Shown here piece by piece: positions 23,386-29,079 of a stretch of DNA of 29,079 bases. This DNA is from Prevotella sp. (lineage in GTDB: Bacteria > Bacillota > Clostridia > Oscillospirales > Ruminococcaceae). Positions within the stretch are counted from its first letter, which is position 1, and each line of letters begins with the position of its first letter. Made by a program: the position numbers and the translations under genes. The stretch spans positions 1 through 29,079 of the forward strand of contig JAMPIC010000024.1 of the NCBI GenBank assembly GCA_023663025.1. The letters run 5' to 3'. The notes beneath the pieces were generated by a model. That model was given only the letters and a program-made list of their open reading frames with translations. It was not told the origin of the DNA and made no database searches.

Positions 23386-23706
23386 TTATTCTTCCGTACA
23401 AAGGCTCAGCGCCTTTTCGGCGAAGCCCTCGCCGCACACCGTGAGAACTCCCGCTTTCTTTCCGAGAGCGCGGGAAATTTCCTCCAGCGTCATTTCCGTT
23501 TTCCTCACGGGAACTCCCCGCTTATCCGCGAAAAAGCGCACTTCCTTTTCCGTTTTCGGGGAAATGTCCGCCGCTGTCAGCACAGCGCGCGCCCTGCCGC
23601 CGTCCAGAGCCTCTTTCATGGGATCGAAGCCCAATGCGAGCTGTCCCGCCTTGCGGCATATCGTCAGCAGTCCGAACAGCTTATCCCGATTTTCCCGACT
23701 GTTCAT
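23386..23706 (-). CDS. ylxQ: L7Ae-family RNA-binding protein YlxQ
   Basis: A 106-aa protein of the ribosomal L7Ae/L30e fold: KLFGLLTICRKAGQLALGFDPMKEAL, AVLTAADISPKTEKEVRFFA and the closing KKAGVLTVCGEGFAEKAL. YlxQ binds RNA kink-turns in related species; its role in this operon is not settled. It overlaps the rnpM stop by 26 nt and has only a weak ribosome site, so coupled translation is likely. The position between rnpM and infB is conserved across Firmicutes. Confidence 0.9.
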   Translation of the reverse strand: MNSRENRDKLFGLLTICRKAGQLALGFDPMKEALDGGRARAVLTAADISPKTEKEVRFFADKRGVPVRKTEMTLEEISRALGKKAGVLTVCGEGFAEKALSLCTEE

Positions 23707-23971
23707 CTTCGGTCAGCTCCCTTTCCATTCCGTCGTACACCTCGTCGGCTATACGGCAGGAAAACGCTTTTTCAAATCTTCTGGACTTCCTCGCCTTTGC
23801 GAAGCATTCTCTGCTGCGGCAGATGTAAGCTCCTCTTCCGGATTTTTTCCCCGTCAGGTCGATGGAAATGCTTCCGTCCGGAGCTTTCACAGCTCTGATA
23901 AGCTCCTTTTTCGGCTTCATTTCTCCGCAGCCGAGGCACATTCTCATAGGTGTTTTTTTAGTCGCCGCCAT
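23681..23971 (-). CDS. rnpM: RNase P modulator RnpM (YlxR, DUF448)
   Basis: A 96-aa basic protein of the YlxR family. MRMCLGCGEMKPKKELIRAV (Cys12, Cys15) and GKKSGRGAYICRSRECF are the two family signatures. YlxR has been described as a modulator that binds the RNase P RNA; that function is from the family, not visible here. The ATG at 23971 was preferred over the preceding TTG. It lies 12 nt after nusA and overlaps ylxQ. Confidence 0.92.
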   Translation of the reverse strand: MAATKKTPMRMCLGCGEMKPKKELIRAVKAPDGSISIDLTGKKSGRGAYICRSRECFAKARKSRRFEKAFSCRIADEVYDGMERELTEDEQSGKSG

Positions 23972-23983
23972 CAAATCACGACC

Positions 23984-25030
23984 TTACTCTACGGGAGTTT
24001 CGGGCTTTATGTCGATCTTATAGCCCGTCAGCCTTGCCGCAAGCTTGGCGTTCTGACCCCTGTTTCCTATTGCGAGGGAAAGCTGATTGTTGGGGACAAC
24101 CACCGTACAGGTTTTCTGTTCGCCGTCCTCCACCTCAACGCTCACCACGTCCGCAGGGGAAAGCGCGTGTGCGATGAATACCGCCGGATCCTCGTCGTAA
24201 ACGATAATGTCTATCTTCTCGCCGCAAAGCTCGTTCACGATGCTTCCGATACGGCTGTGCTTGGGACCTATGCACGCGCCCACGGGGTCTACGTTCTTGT
24301 CCTTTGACCATACGGCGATCTTGGTTCTCGAGCCCGCCTCGCGGGAGATAGCCTTTACCTCAACCGTGCCGTCGTATATTTCGGGAATTTCAAGCTCGAA
24401 AAGGCGTTTTACAAGGTCTTTGTGTGTTCTGGAAACCTTTACCATAGGTCTCCTGTCGGGGTTGATGATGTCCACCAGATAGAGCTTTACGATGTCCCCC
24501 TCTTTCAGGACTTCACCGGGTATCTGCTCGTTTTTGAATAAGTAAACCTCGTTCTTGTCGATGGCGAGTGTGGCGTTTCCGCTTTCCGGCTCGATTCTCA
24601 GCACCGTAGCCGACACCGCCTCGTGCAGCTTGCCGCTGAACTGGCTGATGTATCTTTCCCGCTCGAAGCCTTTCAGCTCCGTTCTGATCGCCTGCTTGGC
24701 GTTCTGGGCAGCCACCCGTCCGAACTTGGCTGTGGAAAGCTTAAAGGGAACAACGTCTCCCACAGCCGCATTTTTGGAGCAGACCGCTTTCGCCTCGTCG
24801 ATGTTTATTTCGCTCATATCGTAAGGCTCGTCGTCCACAACCGTTCTCATCAGCGAGACCTCAAACACTTTTTTCTCCGGGTCGATCTCCACGTTGAAGT
24901 TCTCGCAGTCGGGGTACTCCTTCTTGACCGCTCTTGAAATACCCAGCTTTATCTTCTCCACGAGAAGCTCCATGGGTATGCCGTTTTCCTGCGCAAGCTT
25001 TTCCAGCGCCTCAAAAAATTCCTTGTTCAT
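23984..25030 (-). CDS. nusA: Transcription termination/antitermination factor NusA
   Basis: A 348-aa RNA polymerase-binding factor. The N-terminal domain (1-125) includes FFEALEKLAQENGIP and AKQAIRTEL. An S1 domain (about 130-200) has VSATVLRIE and GDIVKLYLVDI. Two KH domains follow (DPVGACIGPKHSRIGSIVNEL and LAIGNRGQNAKLAARLTGYKIDI). It lacks the acidic C-terminal repeats of the E. coli protein, as usual in Firmicutes. The start has AGGAGG 9 nt upstream. A repeat-filled 213-nt gap separates it from rimP and contains a possible extra promoter. Confidence 0.96.
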   Translation of the reverse strand: MNKEFFEALEKLAQENGIPMELLVEKIKLGISRAVKKEYPDCENFNVEIDPEKKVFEVSLMRTVVDDEPYDMSEINIDEAKAVCSKNAAVGDVVPFKLSTAKFGRVAAQNAKQAIRTELKGFERERYISQFSGKLHEAVSATVLRIEPESGNATLAIDKNEVYLFKNEQIPGEVLKEGDIVKLYLVDIINPDRRPMVKVSRTHKDLVKRLFELEIPEIYDGTVEVKAISREAGSRTKIAVWSKDKNVDPVGACIGPKHSRIGSIVNELCGEKIDIIVYDEDPAVFIAHALSPADVVSVEVEDGEQKTCTVVVPNNQLSLAIGNRGQNAKLAARLTGYKIDIKPETPVE

Positions 25031-25047
25031 TTTTGCGAATTCCTCCT

Positions 25048-25082
25048 ATCAGAAAATAGAAATCAGAGAATAGAGGATAGAA
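25048..25082. repeat. Heptamer array upstream of nusA
   Basis: Five tandem 7-mers: ATCAGAA, AATAGAA, ATCAGAG, AATAGAG and GATAGAA. The stretch 25062-25082 matches 5475-5495 of the transporter array at all but about two positions, so the two are copies of one dispersed element. A short reverse-complement unit (TTCTATT, 25090-25096) lets the last heptamer form a small hairpin. The array lies directly upstream of the nusA ribosome site. Confidence 0.8.
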
Positions 25083-25106
25083 ATTCGGTTCTATTCCCGT
25101 GTATAC

Positions 25107-25134
25107 ATTATATATTATTATAGCGATCCTGCAA
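25107..25134 (-). promoter_or_regulatory. Candidate internal promoter for nusA
   Basis: On the minus strand, TTGCAG (25129-25134), 16 nt and TATAAT (25107-25112). A second TATAAT lies at 25117-25122. It would allow nusA and downstream genes to be expressed apart from rimP. AT-richness makes chance matches likely. Confidence 0.4.
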
Positions 25135-25149
25135 AATAATAACCAAGTC

Positions 25150-25213
25150 TGTAGGGGACGGGTCTCCCGTCCCGCTGTTCAGCAACTGCGGGCGGGGAAA
25201 CCCCGCCCCTACA
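25150..25213. repeat. Cloverleaf palindromic element between rimP and nusA
   Basis: Outer arms TGTAGG/CCTACA close a unit that holds two GC hairpins, GGACGGG-TCT-CCCGTCC and GGCGGGG-AAA-CCCCGCC. Between them is a central CGC...GCG segment. The whole folds as a three-branched structure. No T-tract or coding potential is present. It resembles a MITE or REP-type intergenic palindrome. Confidence 0.75.
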
Positions 25214-25243
25214 AAAGGCGTTATTTTATTGGATTGCTATATA

Positions 25244-25753
25244 TTATTCATCATCGCCGCCGTCCCCGAAAAGCTCGTCGGGGTCGTCATCAAAAAGACG
25301 TATAAAGGCGGTTTCGGACAGCTTTACTTCCATGTCCCCGTCCTCGGCGGTCACGGAGACCGTATCCTTGGTATATCCCTTGAGAATGGCTGTAAACTCC
25401 TTTTTGCCGTTCGTCTCGCGGATATAGCGTATCCTTACGGGGCACTCCAGGAACTCCTCGAAATGCTCGGGACGCCTGAGCGTCCTGCCCAGTCCGGGAG
25501 AGCCTACCTCCAGCATATAGTTCTGCTCTATGGGGTCGGCTTCGTCCAGAGCTTTTGAGAGCGGACGGGTCATATTCTCGCAGTCGTCCATATCCACCGC
25601 GCCGTCCCGCCTGTCGATAAAGACCCGAAGATACCACATCGCGCCCTCTTTTTCAAAGACCACGTCCCATATCCTCAGCCCCAGACCGTCGGCAATGGGC
25701 TTTGCGATTTCCCATACCGCGGCGGCGGTATTTCCGCCGTTTTTTCCTGCCAT
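25244..25753 (-). CDS. rimP: Ribosome maturation factor RimP
   Basis: A 169-aa protein needed for 30S subunit maturation. Family marks are LGLRIWDVVFEKEGAMWYLRVFIDR, the DMDDCENMTRPLSKALDE segment, LEVGSPGLGRTLRRPEHF and the C-terminal SH3-like part (FTAILKGY, KLSETAFIRLFDD). The start at 25753 has AAAGGA 8 nt upstream; an ORF extension of 11 codons upstream runs into the leader hairpin region and lacks a ribosome site. It is the first gene of the long rimP-nusA-infB operon. Confidence 0.95.
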   Translation of the reverse strand: MAGKNGGNTAAAVWEIAKPIADGLGLRIWDVVFEKEGAMWYLRVFIDRRDGAVDMDDCENMTRPLSKALDEADPIEQNYMLEVGSPGLGRTLRRPEHFEEFLECPVRIRYIRETNGKKEFTAILKGYTKDTVSVTAEDGDMEVKLSETAFIRLFDDDPDELFGDGGDDE

Positions 25754-25784
25754 TGAATCAGTCCTTTCAATATACGCATACAGC

Positions 25785-25814
25785 ACAAAAGACCGGAGCT
25801 TTCCGGTCTTTTGT
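25785..25814 (-). promoter_or_regulatory. Terminator-like leader hairpin (attenuator candidate) of the rimP operon
   Basis: A perfect 13-bp stem (ACAAAAGACCGGA 25785-25797 with TCCGGTCTTTTGT 25802-25814) has a GCTT loop. On the minus strand it ends in TTTT and lies about 20 nt into the transcript and about 30 nt before rimP. No plus-strand gene ends here, so it is not an ordinary gene-end terminator. Confidence 0.6.
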
Positions 25815-25838
25815 TAATTAAATATTATGACAAGTCAT

Positions 25839-25867
25839 ATTATACCACATATTTTTCCGGATTGCAA
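25839..25867 (-). promoter_or_regulatory. Sigma-A promoter of the rimP-nusA-infB operon
   Basis: On the minus strand, TTGCAA (25862-25867), 17 nt and TATAAT (25839-25844). The start point would be near 25832, giving an approximately 80-nt leader that contains the terminator-like hairpin. It is divergent from the HD-GYP promoter. Confidence 0.85.
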
Positions 25868-25963
25868 GTGTTTTTTTGAAAAAAAGGCGTAATTTTTTTC
25901 CCGTCGTCCGTCCGAAGCTGCCGCAAAGCGTGACAAAACAGGGATTTTTTGTGAAAAACCGTC

Positions 25964-25992
25964 TTGAAAATGCGGACGTGATATGCTATAAT
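25964..25992 (+). promoter_or_regulatory. Sigma-A promoter of the HD-GYP-like gene
   Basis: TTGAAA (25964-25969), 17 nt and TATAAT (25987-25992), with TGC directly before the -10. The leader to the start codon is about 75 nt. Confidence 0.8.
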
Positions 25993-26072
25993 ATCTTTGT
26001 GCGCGGCGGATGTTTTGCGTGTACCGTTATTGCCGCAGCGCACAAACAAAAATATTATCGCGAGGTTTTTTA

Positions 26073-27761
26073 ATGAACGGCAGCATTTTAAATACATCGG
26101 ACGAGAAAACGACCCGCTCGATTGCCAATATCCTGCTTCTTTGCGTCGGACTTTTCTGCGTCGTCCTTTTGCTTAACGAGCTTGGCGTTTTCATCATCGG
26201 CAAGACCGCTTTCAGGGTGATTACGCTGATTTTCGCAGCCATTATGGCATTTCCGAAAGCAGCGCTCATTATACGCGGGAAATACGAAAGCTGGATGAAA
26301 TACGCGGTCGTGCTTTGCTCCTCGGCGGCGATCGCGATTACCTACAGCGTCCTTACATATCATATGATACTTACGCTGGTATTTCCGCTTGTGCTTTCGG
26401 TTATGTACTTCGATACGAAATTTACCGTGTTCACAGCGGCGGAGACTGCCGTGTTCATTACGGCGGCGCATATTATGAGCGCCTATATGCTTGTCGTCCC
26501 CGACGATCCGCTCCGCAAGCTGTCGGATATTCTCACTTTCGGACTTCTTCCGAGACTTATACTGTTTTTCGCTTTCGCTGTGGTGTGCATTATTCTCGGG
26601 AAGAAAACACAGGATATCTTCGCGGGACTGAATTCTTCCATAGACGAGATAAACCGAACCAAGGACAGTCTCGACGCCATCATCGACGCGTCCCGGAAGC
26701 TTTACGGGGCAATGAATATGCTCGAACTGGCGGGACTTATCAAGTCCGCGGTCTACACCGTTACCTCAAAGGTACAGGGAAATTCGGGCATTCCCGTCAT
26801 AGCCATGGGTGTTCACACGGAGGACGGCGTTTTCCACCACATCGACGATAACCTTACCTCGGGGCTTGCCCGCGCCGATAACGGCATGATAACGGTACAG
26901 CTTCCCAATATCAGCTTCGCTTATCCTTTGGTGAAACAAAAAGTCCGCGACGACGTGCAGATCACCCCCAATGGCATAGGAATGAGCTTTTATCAGGACG
27001 ACGACCTGCTTTTCTACATTTCCATGGAATTTCCCGTCGCAGCGGAAAACACCCTGCTGAAAAGCTCGCTGGATATTCTTTACAGCAACATCGACACAGC
27101 CATGCGGCAGACCAAGGTAAACAGCGATATCTTCAAGACGCAGGAATCCGTTATACTTTCTTTTGCGGAAATATCGGAATCCAAATCCAGACAGACGGGT
27201 CAGCATGTAAAGCGGGTTTCGGAATACGTCCGCGTAATGGCTCTGAACACGGGCTTCGACGAGGAAAAATGCTCCGAGATCGCGCTTGCGGCAATGATGC
27301 ACGATATAGGAAAGCTGCTTATCCCTCCCGAAATACTCGAAAAAAACGGCAGGCTCACAAAGGAGGAATTCGAGGTCATCAAGACCCACGTTACCATCGG
27401 CGAGGAGCTGCTGAGGAATTCCCCCGGAGTGGTAATGTCCATGGCGCGGAAGATAGCCCTCTTCCACCACGAGCGCTGGGACGGCAAGGGCTATCTGGGT
27501 TATGCGGGGGAGGAGATCGACTACATATCCCGTTTGGTTTCCGTTGCGGACGTTTTCGACGCATTGGTGTCAAAGCGTTCCTATAAGGACGGCTGGCCGC
27601 CGGAGAAAGCCTACGGCGAGATCGTCAGACAGCGGGGAACGCAGTTTGCTCCCCACGCTGTGGACGTTTTCGTGAAAAGCTACGACAAGATACTCGAGAT
27701 ACTTAAGCAGTACCCCGATCAGGTGGCGCAGGCTTCCCAAACCGTTCGGCAGGACGGTTAA
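26073..27761 (+). CDS. Membrane-anchored HD-GYP-type phosphohydrolase (variant GYL motif)
   Basis: A 562-aa protein. About six membrane spans fill residues 17-176, followed by a helical linker, a GAF-like region (about 205-345) and an HD domain (375-540). Metal-site residues of HD-GYP enzymes are present: H378, H410-D411 with K414 (MMHDIGK), H439, H465-H466-E467 (FHHERWDGKGY) and D494 (SVADVFDAL). The GYP triad reads GYL (473-475), and the KxHP motif reads KTHV. Activity on cyclic di-GMP is therefore plausible but uncertain. The start at 26073 has only AGG about 8 nt upstream; an in-frame ATG at 26010 is less likely. No neighbour shares its operon. Confidence 0.88.
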   Translation: MNGSILNTSDEKTTRSIANILLLCVGLFCVVLLLNELGVFIIGKTAFRVITLIFAAIMAFPKAALIIRGKYESWMKYAVVLCSSAAIAITYSVLTYHMILTLVFPLVLSVMYFDTKFTVFTAAETAVFITAAHIMSAYMLVVPDDPLRKLSDILTFGLLPRLILFFAFAVVCIILGKKTQDIFAGLNSSIDEINRTKDSLDAIIDASRKLYGAMNMLELAGLIKSAVYTVTSKVQGNSGIPVIAMGVHTEDGVFHHIDDNLTSGLARADNGMITVQLPNISFAYPLVKQKVRDDVQITPNGIGMSFYQDDDLLFYISMEFPVAAENTLLKSSLDILYSNIDTAMRQTKVNSDIFKTQESVILSFAEISESKSRQTGQHVKRVSEYVRVMALNTGFDEEKCSEIALAAMMHDIGKLLIPPEILEKNGRLTKEEFEVIKTHVTIGEELLRNSPGVVMSMARKIALFHHERWDGKGYLGYAGEEIDYISRLVSVADVFDALVSKRSYKDGWPPEKAYGEIVRQRGTQFAPHAVDVFVKSYDKILEILKQYPDQVAQASQTVRQDG

Positions 27762-27794
27762 TATTTACAAAACGGTAAAATTAACAAAAAGTTG

Positions 27795-27822
27795 TTGAAT
27801 TTGTTGAAAAATATGTTATAAT
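27795..27822 (+). promoter_or_regulatory. Promoter of the sugar kinase gene
   Basis: TTGAAT (27795-27800), 16 nt and TATAAT (27817-27822). Several overlapping TTG-rich -35 options exist. Only a weak hairpin (AACCGT/ACGGTT, 27740-27759) precedes it, so partial read-through from the HD-GYP gene is possible. Confidence 0.65.
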
Positions 27823-27861
27823 ATCCATAATAAGCAATAATGTCAAAAAGGGGGAGATACT

Positions 27862-28848
27862 ATGCCGAATATTATGTCAATAGGAGAAATGCTGGTGGAT
27901 TTTACAGCTGTCCGGAACGCTGAGGAAGGCTGTGAAGATGTTCAGACGGGAGACGTGTACTATAAGCAAAATCCGGGAGGAGCTCCCGCAAATGTGGCTG
28001 TGATGGCGGCAAAACTGGGAGTGTCAAGCGGCTTTATCGGAAAAATGGGTTCGGATATGTTCGGCAAATATCTGCGGGACACGCTTGCCGAAGCGGGAGT
28101 GGATACCAAAGGCGTCATACTTGACAAGGCTTTTTCAACCACGCTCGCTTTCGTAAGAAAGCTTGCCGACGGTGAACGGGATTTCGTTTTCTACCGAAAA
28201 AACGGCGCGGATCTTAACCTGAGCTACGGAGAGGTAAATCTGAAACTGATAGACAGCTGCAAGCTGCTTCATTTCGGCTCGCTGCTGCTGACGTCGGAGC
28301 CGTCCAAGTCGGCTGTGATAAATACCGTGGAGTACGCAAAGCAACAGGGAAAAATAATTTCCTACGATCCCAATTGGCGCGAGCGTCTGTGGGAGTCTAA
28401 GGACGCGGCGGTAAAGGCAATGCGGAGCGTGATCATGTACGCGGACGTTATAAAGGTGTCCGAAGCGGAGCTTCAGATAATCACAGACTGCGCGAACCTG
28501 CTGCCCGCGATAGCCAAGCTGCTCAACGACGGGGTTAAAGTCCTGTGCATAACTCAGGGCGCGAAAGGCTGTATTATCGCCACAAGACACGGCATTGAGC
28601 GTCTGCCCACATTTAAGGTGGAGACTGTGGACACACTCGGCGCGGGAGACAGCTTTCTCGGAGCGTTCCTGTCGCGGCTGGTGCTTTCGGGCAAGTCCAT
28701 GGACGAGGTGGAGATGGAGGACTTGAGAGAATTTGCCACCTACGCCAATGCGTGCGGAGCGTTGAGTTCCACCAAAGTGGGAGCGATACCGGCTATGCCG
28801 ACGCATGAGGAAATACTTGCGCTTATGGAAAAAGGACCTGTATATTGA
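27862..28848 (+). CDS. PfkB-family carbohydrate kinase, probably fructokinase
   Basis: A 328-aa cytoplasmic ribokinase-family enzyme that phosphorylates a sugar with ATP. GGAPANVAVMAAKLG (39-53) is the first PfkB signature and substrate region. DTLGAGDSFLGAFL (257-270) is the second, with catalytic Asp263 and the GAGD anion hole. SYDPNWRERLW (167-177) and the FIGKMGSDMFGKYL segment are most like fructokinases (ScrK type). 2-keto-3-deoxygluconate or another ketose remains possible. The start has AGGGGGAG 6-7 nt upstream. The gene is monocistronic with its own promoter and terminator, without a sugar transporter nearby. Confidence 0.92.
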   Translation: MPNIMSIGEMLVDFTAVRNAEEGCEDVQTGDVYYKQNPGGAPANVAVMAAKLGVSSGFIGKMGSDMFGKYLRDTLAEAGVDTKGVILDKAFSTTLAFVRKLADGERDFVFYRKNGADLNLSYGEVNLKLIDSCKLLHFGSLLLTSEPSKSAVINTVEYAKQQGKIISYDPNWRERLWESKDAAVKAMRSVIMYADVIKVSEAELQIITDCANLLPAIAKLLNDGVKVLCITQGAKGCIIATRHGIERLPTFKVETVDTLGAGDSFLGAFLSRLVLSGKSMDEVEMEDLREFATYANACGALSSTKVGAIPAMPTHEEILALMEKGPVY

Positions 28849-28855
28849 GGATTTG

Positions 28856-28888
28856 AGCCGTTTCCGTTAAGGAGACGGCTTTTGGTTT
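28856..28888 (+). terminator. Terminator of the sugar kinase gene
   Basis: A 10-bp stem (AGCCGTTTCC 28856-28865 with GGAGACGGCT 28871-28880, one T-G pair) has a GTTAA loop and is followed by TTTGGTTT. It begins 8 nt past the stop codon. Confidence 0.75.
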
Positions 28889-28935
28889 GGCGAAAAGTGT
28901 AAATTGTAATTTAGCGCAGAACATGTAACGAGTAT

Positions 28936-29079
28936 TGGGCGGCGAAGCCGCGACTAAAAAGTTCGCCAGCCTTTCAAGGCTGCGAGGTCCACGGGGCAGA
29001 GCCCCTGGTCGCGCTCCGCAGAGCGCGAAACTCCCCTCGCGCCGCAGGCGCAAATCGTTCAAGAGCTCCGCAAAGGGGT
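28936..29079. repeat. Multi-hairpin non-coding element at the window end
   Basis: Five consecutive hairpins: GCGGC-GAA-GCCGC (28939-28951), CAGCCTT-TC-AAGGCTG (28968-28982 region), GGGGC-AGA-GCCCC (28993-29005), CGCGCTC-CGCA-GAGCGCG (29010-29027) and GCGCC-GCA-GGCGC (29039-29051). A possible outer pairing of CCCCT (29033-29037) with AGGGG (29074-29078) would close the last. No ORF with a ribosome site crosses it. It resembles dispersed intergenic elements of Clostridia and may continue past the window. Not seen: any T-tract that would make it a simple terminator. Confidence 0.65.

Noticed and set aside
22060..23898. Long open frame on the plus strand (612 codons) opposite infB, ylxQ and rnpM
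   Set aside because: It is antisense to three recognised genes, has a Leu/Arg/Phe-rich composition typical of reverse frames of Lys/Glu-rich proteins, and lacks a ribosome site.
27740..27759. Terminator after the HD-GYP gene
   Set aside because: The AACCGT/ACGGTT stem has an 8-nt loop, no T-tract, and overlaps the stop codon; too weak to call.

Overview
The window looks like a chromosomal segment of an endospore-forming, low-to-mid GC Firmicute of class Clostridia, most likely Oscillospiraceae/Ruminococcaceae-like. The evidence is a clear spo0A, strong Shine-Dalgarno sites (AGGAGG type), many near-consensus sigma-A promoters (TTGNNN-N16/17-TATAAT), and the Firmicute order rimP-nusA-rnpM(ylxR)-ylxQ-infB-rbfA-nrnA-truB-ribF. 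Family assignment is inference; no 16S is present.

Layout. 1-580: tRNA cluster Val(partial)-Asp-Phe-Gly with an intrinsic terminator. 660-2339: a membrane chemoreceptor on the minus strand with a consensus promoter. 2532-3827: serS with its own promoter. 3995-6353: a minus-strand polar amino acid ABC importer operon (binding lipoprotein, permease, ATPase). 6354-6967: a compact divergent promoter region with a 20-bp dyad, and a small XRE regulator on the plus strand. 7225-8019: spo0A with two candidate 0A boxes. 8177-10120: a cytoplasmic LacI-type sensor fused to a GGDEF domain. 10355-10669: an unrecognised 104-aa protein. 10952-15703: a four-gene ABC module (ATPase, ABC-2 permease, GldG-like auxiliary protein, DUF4340-like protein) tightly coupled by TAATG overlaps. 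15835-25753: the translation/transcription operon from rimP down to ribF, with gltX at its end. 26073-27761: a membrane HD-GYP-type phosphohydrolase variant. 27862-28848: a PfkB-family fructokinase-like sugar kinase. 28936-29079: a highly structured non-coding element that may run past the window end.

The long minus-strand operon supplies ribosome maturation (RimP, RbfA), transcription elongation and RNase P modulation (NusA, RnpM), translation initiation (InfB), tRNA modification and charging (TruB, GltX), RNA turnover (NrnA) and flavin cofactors (RibF). It starts at a strong promoter followed by a terminator-like leader hairpin. Two genes point to cyclic-dinucleotide signalling (the GGDEF protein and the HD-GYP-like protein), and the chemoreceptor suggests a motile cell.

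The most notable unexplained structure is a dispersed family of degenerate tandem heptamer arrays, period exactly 7 nt. They sit between co-directional genes of presumed operons (lipoprotein/permease, infB/rbfA, rimP/nusA), two of them as inverted pairs able to fold into long hairpins. With them are a cloverleaf-shaped GC-rich palindrome (25150-25213) and the multi-hairpin element at the window end. No CRISPR array, transposase, prophage or classical defence system was seen.
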